From NCBI GenBank assembly GCA_021823385.1, contig JAKAOC010000127.1, positions 1 through 6,777 of the forward strand: a stretch of 6,777 nt of DNA, given 5' to 3'. Made by a program: the position numbers and the translations under genes. Origin of the DNA: Actinomycetes bacterium. GTDB taxonomy: Bacteria > Actinomycetota > Acidimicrobiia > Acidimicrobiales > Acidimicrobiaceae. The notes under the pieces were generated by a model that had not been told where the DNA came from, ran no database searches, and was given only the letters and a program-made list of their open reading frames with translations. Below are positions 1 through 4,637 of the stretch, piece after piece (within the stretch, counting starts at the first letter, position 1; each line of letters opens with the position of its first letter).

Positions 1-194
1 ACACAGACGGACACCAGCGGATCCCCCGTCAGGTTGCGGTGCTTGATGCGGCCCCTGGAGGTGTTGAAGATAACGTACTCGCCGTCCGTGTCGACCCATA
101 CCGGCGTCTGCTGTGGGGCCTTGCCAACCGCATTAGTGGCGACGATGGCGATCTGGGGCTCCTTGAGGAGCTCTATGTCCTGGGGTGTCAGCAT
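1..194 (-). CDS. PPOX-class split-barrel protein, probably flavin/F420-dependent (5' part only)
   Basis: Only the N-terminal 64 residues lie in the window; the gene continues past position 1. The visible part reads as the first half of the FMN-binding split-barrel (pyridoxamine-phosphate-oxidase-like) fold. A short N-terminal helix (MLTPQDIELL) is followed by the strand IAIVATNAVGKA, then TPVWVDTDGEYVIFNTS, then the family's phosphate-binding stretch with R48, R50, K51 and N54 (RGRIKHRNL) and DPLVSVC. Actinobacterial proteins of this layout (Rv1155 type) bind F420 or FMN and reduce or oxidise small molecules; the actual cofactor cannot be told from this fragment. The ATG at 194-192 has an AAGGAG ribosome site (204-209, leftward strand) with a 9-nt spacer, so the start is firm. 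It lies 73 nt downstream of the sulfatase-like gene in the same direction and may be co-transcribed with it. Confidence 0.85.
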   Translation of the reverse strand, partial: MLTPQDIELLKEPQIAIVATNAVGKAPQQTPVWVDTDGEYVIFNTSRGRIKHRNLTGDPLVSVC

Positions 195-203
195 GGCTGT
201 GCG

Positions 204-209
204 CTCCTT
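204..209 (-). promoter_or_regulatory. Ribosome binding site of the PPOX gene
   Basis: On the leftward strand these bases read AAGGAG, a near-perfect Shine-Dalgarno sequence ending 9 nt before the ATG at 194. It fixes the start codon and contrasts with several other genes in this window, which have no visible ribosome site. Confidence 0.7.
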
Positions 210-267
210 ATCGGGTTAGGCAAGGAATGCTATTCGAAGCCAGGGCAAGGGTCAGTCCGGGGAGGTG

Positions 268-1524
268 TCAGCCCTGCTTCGGGTCCGTCTCGGCCTCCAT
301 GGCCGCCGAGTTGAATATCCCCTTGGACATGAGGGAAAGCTCGAGTTCGGCTCGCCTGCGAAATACGCGGGCGCGCAGTGCCCTGGCGTCCGGATCCGAA
401 GCGTCGGCCCGGTAGGCGAGTTCGGCCAGGTGCCCTGCCAGCCGCTGGTCGGCATCGACGGGCGAGTCGCTCAGCTCCTCCACCCGGGAGATGAAGGTAC
501 GTTTGTCCGCGATCAACGAGAGCAGCTCTCTTGCCAGCGCATCCTTGCGGGCCGGCTTGAGCTCTGCGGGGTCTCCGCCGTACCAGCCCCCGAACTCGCG
601 CCAGACATTGCGCACTATGAATTCCGGCTCGTCGTAGACGGGCCGCAGGTAGGGCAAGTTGATCAGCTCCTCCGGCGCCTTCACGCTGTGCAGGATCTCG
701 TTCAGCGTCAGCCCCGCGTTCATCATCTCGAGGGTCTGGTCGAAGATCGAGCGCAGCAGGGCTGCCGCGTTGCGCAGCGTCGTGGCTATCCGCTCCTTGC
801 CGGCCAAGGGCAGGCCATGGCCGGGTAGCAGGAGGTCGGGCTCCAACGCCGCCATCTCTTCCAGCGCAAGTGCCCAGTCCCTCGGGTAGCGCTGAACCTT
901 CTGGGGATTGCCTGCGTTGGGCGTGACCCAGGCGAAAAGGTCTCCGCAGGCGATCACGCCCCGATCGGGGAAGTGCGTCCAGGTATGGTCATCGGTCTCA
1001 CCTCGGGCATGGTGCAGCTCGAAGTAAAGTTCGCCGAGGCTGGAGGTGTAGGTGACCTCGTAGTCAGTGTCGGGATAGCGGTAATCGGTCGGCCATTGCA
1101 GGCCGGGGAGCTGGAACTGCCTGCTGTTGGCCACGCCGTTGTAGCCCGGGCTCTCCTCGTAGCGGGCGAAGCGGTGTGCCACCCCCCGATGGGCGATCAC
1201 CTCGACCGGCTCTGCCTGGCCGGCTTCGAAGTGGGGGACGCCGAAAACGTGGTCGATGTGGCCGTGGGAGTACACGGCCACCTTCAGGGGCAGCGAACTC
1301 CAGGAGCGCACCCGGCGGTGCACCTCGCCGGCGGTGAGAAACCCGCCGGTGTCCACCATCATCAGACCGTCGGATGTGCGAAGCACGCTTGCATTGGCGA
1401 AGGAGTGGACGAATGCGATGCCTTCGTCCACCTCGTAAAGGGTGTTGTCCGCGCTCCAGGCATGCTTCCCGTCCAGGCCCTCCTCCCCGGACCAGAGCTT
1501 GGCGGAATGATCCAGGATGTCCAT
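268..1524 (-). CDS. Alkyl-sulfatase-type MBL-fold hydrolase with dimerisation domain, short form
   Basis: 418 residues. Residues 35-245 form a metallo-beta-lactamase fold: MVDTG (56-60), metal motif H87-G-H89-I-D91-H92, E176 in GETDDHTW, D195 in ACGDLF and H236 in LPGHG. A Glu where ordinary MBL enzymes have the third-motif His is typical of class III (SdsA1/BDS1-type) alkyl sulfatases. In SdsA1, as I recall it, the bridging residue is Glu; here it is D195. Residues 250-395 match the alkyl-sulfatase dimerisation domain, with the diagnostic stretches YLRPVYDEPEFI (292-303) and GGWYGGDPAELKPA (312-325). SdsA1 is about 650 residues with a C-terminal SCP2-like lipid-binding domain, which is absent here; such short relatives exist and their substrates are mostly unknown. 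A Zn-dependent hydrolase of alkyl sulfates or related esters is plausible. There is no signal peptide, so it is probably cytoplasmic. A purine-rich ribosome site (GGAAAGGGGG, 1529-1538) precedes the ATG by 4 nt, and an operator-like dyad lies just upstream. Confidence 0.88.
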   Translation of the reverse strand: MDILDHSAKLWSGEEGLDGKHAWSADNTLYEVDEGIAFVHSFANASVLRTSDGLMMVDTGGFLTAGEVHRRVRSWSSLPLKVAVYSHGHIDHVFGVPHFEAGQAEPVEVIAHRGVAHRFARYEESPGYNGVANSRQFQLPGLQWPTDYRYPDTDYEVTYTSSLGELYFELHHARGETDDHTWTHFPDRGVIACGDLFAWVTPNAGNPQKVQRYPRDWALALEEMAALEPDLLLPGHGLPLAGKERIATTLRNAAALLRSIFDQTLEMMNAGLTLNEILHSVKAPEELINLPYLRPVYDEPEFIVRNVWREFGGWYGGDPAELKPARKDALARELLSLIADKRTFISRVEELSDSPVDADQRLAGHLAELAYRADASDPDARALRARVFRRRAELELSLMSKGIFNSAAMEAETDPKQG

Positions 1525-1548
1525 TACGCCCCCTTTCCTGCTTCAATA

Positions 1549-1564
1549 CTTGCACAAGTGCAAG
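1549..1564. promoter_or_regulatory. Operator-like inverted repeat CTTGCAC-AA-GTGCAAG
   Basis: A perfect 7-bp inverted repeat with a 2-bp centre lies 25-40 nt upstream of the ATG of the sulfatase-like gene and 30 nt beyond the stop codon of the preceding gene. Its size and two-fold symmetry suit a dimeric helix-turn-helix regulator such as a TetR, GntR or MarR type. On the leftward strand it is immediately followed by TATTGA, which could serve as a -10 element, so a bound protein would sit in the promoter core and repress. No regulator gene lies in the window. As an RNA it would make only a short AU-containing hairpin without a T run, so a terminator is less likely. Confidence 0.5.
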
Positions 1565-1593
1565 AAGAGCCGGGCGGGTGGTGCGAAAGCCTG

Positions 1594-3006
1594 TTAGCTC
1601 GGTTCCCCGTATCCGTAGATCGGGTCCCCGTTTGCCTCGAGGGAACGCTGGGCCTGGAAGGGGCCGTTCACCGTGACGCCAAGCCATCCCGCCGGCCCAG
1701 GTCCCGAGTCGCCTTCCACCGTGATCAGGCTCCCATCCGGCCAGGTCTGGACGACGATCCCGTCATGCACGGAGGTCTCGGTGTTCTGTGGCCCGGTGCC
1801 GTAGAAGACGATGTCCCCGGCGGCGGGTGTCTGGTTGGCCGAGATGACGCTGGTGTGCGTCGCCGCCCATTGGTAGAGGTCGCCGGTGAAGCCGTCGGAG
1901 ACAGCCGGGATTCCGCCCCGGTCCCATGCCCAGGCTGCAAAGAGGGCGCACCATTCTTCGCAGGGGCCGTAGGGGTTGCAGAAGTTTGCCTGTGTGGCCG
2001 GCCCGATCTGGGAGGCCGCCGCGTTCACGATGGCCGTCGAGGCGGGCAGGAGCCGCTCGTTTGGCGTCGGCGTGAACGAGTAGGTGAGCGAGTCGGGCGA
2101 GAGGAGCCAGTACCCATCAATGCCCGGCGCGCTCAGGATGCCGTTGATCGGGGTGTTTGGAATCTGTGCACCGAGCGAGCCGTGGAAGACGGCGTCACCG
2201 AAGGTGAAGACCCCTCCGTCGTTTCCGACCAGCCAGTAGCCCTTGCCATCCGGCGAGAGCGCCATTCCCATCACCGGCGCGTTGAGTATCGTGCCGCCCA
2301 TGGAGCCGTAGAAGGTGGCATCACCGAAGGTGAAGATCCCCCCGTCCGCGGCCACCAGCCAATAGCCGGCTCCGGTGGAGGTCGCTTGCATCCCCACCAC
2401 CGCTGCGTTGAGGTGCTGGCCGCCCATGGAGCCGTAGAAGGTGGCATCACCGAAGGTGAAGATCCCCCCGTCCGCGGCCACCAGCCAATAGCCTGCTCCG
2501 TTAGCGGTTGCGGCGATTCCGACGACAGGCGCGTTCAATGTGGTGCCGGCCATCGAGCCATAGAGGTGCGCGTCTCCGAAGGCGAAGACCGACCCGTCGG
2601 AGCCGACAAGCCAGTAGCCCTGGTTGTCAGGGGTGAGGGCGATTCCGACGATGGGCGCGAAGAGCTGTTTTCCGGCCATCGAACCGAAGAGCTGGGCATT
2701 GCCGGTGGCATAGACGCTCCCGTCGGCAGCCGCAAGCACAGCACCGAGACCGCCCTTGGTCGCCGCCGCCCCCACGATGACCGAGCTCGGACTCGCACTG
2801 GGCGCCGAAAGTGCCGGAACTGCTCCGAAGGCGTCGAAGAGAGACGTCGAGTAGACGACCCGGGCGGAGCGCGCCAAAGGCACGGACGGTGGCCGGGCGG
2901 CCAGCAAGAGTGCCGCAATGGCGGTTATCAGCAGGAGGCGCGAGGCTGTCCGCAGCGGGTGGGACTTTGGCGAGGGCGTGTTGCGTCGAGAAGAGCCGTG
3001 ATTCAT
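1594..3006 (-). CDS. Secreted GYWLV-repeat protein with C-terminal CHAP-like amidase domain
   Basis: 470 residues. The N-terminus is basic (R7, R8, K15, R19, R23), followed by a hydrophobic segment at 24-37, which is a Sec signal peptide or a membrane anchor. Residues 95-304 are five repeats of exactly 42 residues, with consensus DGGIFTFGDATFYGSMGG, then about 10 variable residues, then VVGI, about 9 residues and GYWLV; a sixth copy breaks off at 305-313. The repeat length is compatible with beta-propeller-like blades, which is an inference. Residues 323-435 resemble a CHAP/NlpC-P60-type papain-like domain. C353 lies in EWCALFAAWAW, GDIVFYG is at 397-403, H414 is in HDGIVV and E431 is in VEGDSG; these are the expected Cys, His and polar catalytic positions. 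C343 and C349 could form a disulfide. CHAP domains usually cut peptidoglycan peptides or amide bonds, so a cell-wall hydrolase acting outside the membrane, with the repeats as binding part, is the best guess. No ribosome site precedes the ATG; a TAGAGT hexamer lies 9 nt upstream. Confidence 0.87.
   Translation of the reverse strand: MNHGSSRRNTPSPKSHPLRTASRLLLITAIAALLLAARPPSVPLARSARVVYSTSLFDAFGAVPALSAPSASPSSVIVGAAATKGGLGAVLAAADGSVYATGNAQLFGSMAGKQLFAPIVGIALTPDNQGYWLVGSDGSVFAFGDAHLYGSMAGTTLNAPVVGIAATANGAGYWLVAADGGIFTFGDATFYGSMGGQHLNAAVVGMQATSTGAGYWLVAADGGIFTFGDATFYGSMGGTILNAPVMGMALSPDGKGYWLVGNDGGVFTFGDAVFHGSLGAQIPNTPINGILSAPGIDGYWLLSPDSLTYSFTPTPNERLLPASTAIVNAAASQIGPATQANFCNPYGPCEEWCALFAAWAWDRGGIPAVSDGFTGDLYQWAATHTSVISANQTPAAGDIVFYGTGPQNTETSVHDGIVVQTWPDGSLITVEGDSGPGPAGWLGVTVNGPFQAQRSLEANGDPIYGYGEPS
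2095..2724 (-). repeat. Five tandem 126-bp coding repeats (42-residue GYWLV units)
   Basis: The repeat region of the CHAP-like protein is five in-frame units of exactly 126 bp (residues 95-136, 137-178, 179-220, 221-262 and 263-304). The third and fourth units share a 75-bp stretch with no difference (2293-2367 and 2419-2493, offset 126). The first and fifth units are more diverged (for example ATGNAQLFGS and LLSPD). The pattern indicates unequal exchange or gene conversion within the gene. Confidence 0.9.
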
Positions 3007-3015
3007 TGAAACACC

Positions 3016-3021
3016 ACTCTA
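3016..3021 (-). promoter_or_regulatory. Candidate -10 element of the repeat-CHAP gene
   Basis: The leftward strand reads TAGAGT here, fitting the actinobacterial TANNNT -10 pattern. The hexamer ends 9 nt before the ATG at 3006, so transcription starting about 7 nt downstream would give a nearly leaderless mRNA, in keeping with the absence of a ribosome site. No clear -35 is visible. The hexamer lies partly in the 8-bp palindrome CTCTAGAG (3017-3024). Confidence 0.35.
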
Positions 3022-3065
3022 GAGGGTTGCGGTGGCGGCACGGGTGGACCTTTCGCCTGTCCCGC

Positions 3066-3083
3066 GGCCCGGCTGGCCGGGCC
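3066..3083. other. GC-only inverted repeat in the divergent intergenic region
   Basis: GGCCCGGC-TG-GCCGGGCC is a perfect 8-bp inverted repeat in the middle of the 125-bp gap between the divergent CHAP and DUF3293 genes. CCGCGG occurs at 3062-3067 and again at 3102-3107. It could be a protein-binding dyad shared by the two promoters. Because it lies upstream of both candidate -10 elements it would probably not be transcribed. In DNA this GC-rich it may be chance. Confidence 0.3.
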
Positions 3084-3118
3084 CTCGGCGAGGCTGCGGC
3101 CCCGCGGAGAGCAAGGGC

Positions 3119-3124
3119 TAGTTT
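3119..3124 (+). promoter_or_regulatory. Candidate -10 element of the DUF3293 gene
   Basis: TAGTTT fits TANNNT and is separated by exactly 7 nt from the ATG at 3132, so the transcript would begin at or next to the start codon. No ribosome site precedes the ATG, which agrees with leaderless translation. No -35 element was recognised. Confidence 0.4.
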
Positions 3125-3131
3125 TGCCTCT

Positions 3132-3614
3132 ATGGCGAGTGACAGCGGCCGCACCATATCTGAGCTGATGGAACTCTGGGCTCATGTGAAGGTGGAGATG
3201 GTTGTCTCCGGTGCGGAGCTGGTTCTCTTCGACCCCCTCGAAGGATACCGCGACCTCGCGGCCGCATTTGGATCCGGGCGGGCCGCCACCGGTGATCGCC
3301 TCTATGTAATCACCGCCTGGAACCCAGGTGCCGAGGAGCGCGAGGCACGCTTCAATCGTTTGGACCAGGCTCGAATGCTTCTCCGCCTATCCCGCCTGGG
3401 GGTCGGCTTCTTCCCCAGCCGGGGTTCAGCCGATGGGTGGGAAGAGCCGGGAACTGCCTTCTTCTCCGCCTCGGACGAGCTTGCAGCCTCGCTGGCCCGG
3501 CGCTTCGGGCAGTTGGGCTACTACAGCTTCAGCCGCTCGAGAGGGGTATGCGTGGACGCGACCGGTTTCGTCGGGGCCGCGCCCCTGAGGCCCCTGGGGT
3601 TCGCCCCGGATTAA
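3132..3614 (+). CDS. DUF3293 domain protein
   Basis: 160 residues of a family with no established function. Residues 55-140 carry the features I associate with DUF3293: the strand LYVITAWNPG (57-66), N75 in the following helix (EARFNRLDQARMLLRLSRLG), a G..GW.EPG segment (W103, E105, P106), FFSAS, and ARRFGQLGYYSF (122-133) with the conserved FGQ. There is no signal peptide or membrane helix, so it is probably cytoplasmic. The frame stays open well upstream (to 2811), but that stretch is antisense to the start of the CHAP gene. I therefore chose the ATG at 3132, which is followed by sequence of protein-like character and preceded by a -10-like hexamer 7 nt away. It diverges from the CHAP gene, and a 91-nt gap separates it from the next rightward gene. 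A later ATG near 3168 is a less likely start. Confidence 0.82.
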   Translation: MASDSGRTISELMELWAHVKVEMVVSGAELVLFDPLEGYRDLAAAFGSGRAATGDRLYVITAWNPGAEEREARFNRLDQARMLLRLSRLGVGFFPSRGSADGWEEPGTAFFSASDELAASLARRFGQLGYYSFSRSRGVCVDATGFVGAAPLRPLGFAPD

Positions 3615-3660
3615 TAGCCCCGCTTCGCCTCCCTGGCACGGAATTCTGAGAGGATTCTCG

Positions 3661-3676
3661 CTTTAGCGTACTAAAG
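3661..3676. promoter_or_regulatory. Operator-like inverted repeat CTTTAG-CGTA-CTAAAG
   Basis: A perfect 6-bp inverted repeat with a 4-bp centre, AT-rich in a GC-rich setting, lies 30-45 nt upstream of the ATG at 3706 and 47 nt after the DUF3293 stop. The position suits a repressor site over the promoter of the small downstream gene. It does not match an operator consensus I can name with confidence (not the LexA or IdeR pattern). Lacking a T run, it is a poor terminator. Confidence 0.4.
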
Positions 3677-3705
3677 ATCTTCATCTAGGGGACGATCCTG
3701 GATAT

Positions 3706-4011
3706 ATGAGCATTGCCAGCGAGACGGCCGCGGTGATTTTGGAGATCAGGATGAGGAGGCTTGCCAGCAATCTTTGGCAGGCCGTTCTGGTCGACGACGC
3801 GGAGCTTGCGGCCGTGGCCGCCACTCCAGGAGGAGCCAGAGACGAGCTGCGGGACCTGGTTTCGATAGCACTCGGCGTGCCGACGGCCATTGTTCTGTTT
3901 TCGACGGCTTCCGGGCCCGACCAAGCCGAAGTCCCAGCGTGGGATCCCGACCAGGCCTATATCCCAGCGTGGGATTCGGAGTTCGAGCCGCGCTTCCACG
4001 TCTTCGCCTGA
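3706..4011 (+). CDS. Small hypothetical protein with C-terminal decapeptide repeats
   Basis: 101 residues, not recognised. Residues 5-40 look helical and amphipathic (ILEIRMRRLASNLWQAVLV, then DDAELAAVAATP). They are followed by GGARDELRDLVSIALGVP and a short hydrophobic strand AIVLFSTAS (61-69). Residues 71-80 (PDQAEVPAWD) and 81-90 (PDQAYIPAWD) are tandem decapeptides encoded by 30-bp repeats identical at 26 of 30 bases. The tail is acidic and aromatic and ends FHVFA. The front half loosely resembles the helical leaders of nitrile-hydratase-like peptide precursors and the repeated tail resembles a core; this is speculative, and no modifying enzyme lies nearby. Codon use is like the neighbours, which supports a real gene. 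The ATG at 3706 has only a distant AGGGGA (3687-3692). The ATG at 3751 (residue 16) has a better ribosome site, GGAG at 3741-3744 with 6-nt spacing, so the protein may be 86 residues. Confidence 0.6.
   Translation: MSIASETAAVILEIRMRRLASNLWQAVLVDDAELAAVAATPGGARDELRDLVSIALGVPTAIVLFSTASGPDQAEVPAWDPDQAYIPAWDSEFEPRFHVFA
3916..3975 (+). repeat. Two tandem 30-bp repeats (PDQA..PAWD decapeptide)
   Basis: Units 3916-3945 and 3946-3975 differ at four bases: one silent (CAA/CAG) and three that change E to Y and V to I. Each contains the small dyad TCCCA-GCG-TGGGA. The repeat is in frame with the 101-residue gene. Confidence 0.85.
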
Positions 4012-4035
4012 GCCCGCCGCGCGCCTGGGCTCAGA

Positions 4036-4057
4036 TCTCCTTGCCCGGACAAGGAGA
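4036..4057 (+). terminator. Possible terminator hairpin after the small hypothetical gene
   Basis: TCTCCTTG (4036-4043) pairs perfectly with CAAGGAGA (4050-4057) around a 6-nt loop, 24 nt after the stop codon of the 3706-4011 gene. No T run follows directly; the nearest T-rich patch is about 30 nt on. It may end or stabilise the transcript, but it is not a classic intrinsic terminator. Confidence 0.4.
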
Positions 4058-4499
4058 GGTTGCTCCACCAGATCGACGCCTGTTGGTCTTTTGTTTTTCC
4101 TGGTGGGAAACGTCGCCGCCATACCTGACCTGAATGCATCGGATCCAAAACGGCCGGCTTCATTAGGACGACGCCCTTTCTTCCGACCATTTCCAACTGA
4201 GGTGGCCTTGCAGCGGCTCCGCCCGCCGGACTTTCGGTCACCGTGCCCGCTGGGGAGTGCAGCGGCCGCACCTCTCATTGCGTTGGACCGGGCTTCTTCG
4301 GTCGGGGGTGTGCGATGACAGCCGCTGGCGCTCGCCCATGGATGGGGCGGTGTACGGCCTGCGGGGATCGGGAGCCATGAATGCCGCTCCTGGCACCATC
4401 ATTGCCATCAGCTGCAGCGAACGGTATTGGGAACCCGGATAGAGCCCGTGGCGTCCATGTGCACTCGGGCCCATTGCCGCAAGAGTCACTACGGCGCCA

Positions 4500-4524
4500 G
4501 GGGCCGAACCGCCATGGCGGCCCC
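4500..4524. other. GC-rich palindrome cluster
   Basis: GGGGCCG (4500-4506) pairs with CGGCCCC (4518-4524). Nested in it is the perfect 12-bp palindrome CCGCCATGGCGG (4509-4520), so two exclusive foldings are possible; GGCGCC lies at 4494-4499. No gene start is attached directly. It may be a chance product of high GC or part of a structured element upstream of MscS. Confidence 0.3.
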
Positions 4525-4599
4525 AGGCACGTACCCGAATGCGATGGCGCAGCGGACGGTGCTTTTCTCGAACGGGCTCTGAGCAGCGGGGGAGTGGAA

Positions 4600-4615
4600 C
4601 CCCTTCTGAAAGGGG
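4600..4615 (+). other. Short hairpin upstream of the MscS gene
   Basis: CCCCTT (4600-4605) pairs with AAGGGG (4610-4615) around the loop CTGA. It ends 22 nt before the GTG start. If transcription starts at the GTG, it lies in the promoter region as a dyad; if it starts upstream, it is a leader hairpin whose AAAGGGG strand is too far from the GTG to be its ribosome site. Confidence 0.3.
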
Positions 4616-4623
4616 CCGCCCGC

Positions 4624-4629
4624 TAGGCT
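4624..4629 (+). promoter_or_regulatory. Candidate -10 element of the MscS gene
   Basis: TAGGCT fits TANNNT and lies 8 nt before the GTG at 4638, placing the likely transcript start at or within two bases of the start codon. The only nearby purine stretch, GAGGG, is too close to the GTG to act as a ribosome site, so leaderless expression is plausible. Confidence 0.35.
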
Positions 4630-4637
4630 ATGAGGGC

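Larger units (their letters stand above)
4012..4637. other. 626-bp stretch without a convincing gene
   Basis: Both strands contain short open frames, but none shows a recognisable domain or a good start. The stretch holds a hairpin just after the 3706-4011 gene (4036-4057), a T-rich patch (TCTTTTGTTTTT, around 4087-4098) flanked by the pairing segments CCACCAG (4065-4071) and CTGGTGG (4100-4106), a GC-rich palindrome cluster (4494-4524) and a short hairpin (4600-4615) ahead of the MscS gene. I checked by eye for tRNA T-loop signatures and for conserved pieces of tmRNA, SRP RNA and RNase P RNA, and found no convincing match. It could be a decayed gene, a small-RNA locus or a long regulatory region. 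Confidence 0.5.

Noticed and set aside
265..828. 187-codon rightward frame antisense to the hydrolase gene
   Set aside because: It lies wholly within the strongly supported hydrolase gene, and its translation has no recognisable domain.
2095..2724. Regular repeats as a possible CRISPR array
   Set aside because: The 126-bp period is continuous coding sequence with graded divergence, not short identical repeats with unique spacers.
973..3009. 678-codon rightward open frame antisense to the hydrolase and the repeat-CHAP genes
   Set aside because: It mirrors two well-supported genes, its translation is rich in Arg, Gly, Asp and His without any domain, and its internal repeats are the antisense image of the GYWLV repeats.
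2811..3131. Upstream extension of the DUF3293 frame to an ATG at 2811
   Set aside because: The extra 107 codons are antisense to the signal-peptide region of the CHAP gene and give an Arg-rich sequence with no family support.
4225..4235. GAAAGTCCGGC on the leftward strand, like the conserved GAAAGTCCGGGC of RNase P RNA
   Set aside because: The following bases and the other universally conserved RNase P RNA segments are absent; a short chance match.
3685..4278. 197-codon leftward open frame across the small hypothetical gene and the gap
   Set aside because: The translation is Arg/Gly/Ser-rich with no domain, and half of it is antisense to the better-looking 101-residue gene. The start has no ribosome site.
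4238..4489. Leftward frame containing GSQYRSL, reminiscent of the HSDRGSQY motif of IS3-type transposases
   Set aside because: Only the four residues GSQY plus a Ser fit. The preceding His-Ser-Asp and the following conserved Asp/Glu positions are missing, and no terminal inverted repeats were seen.
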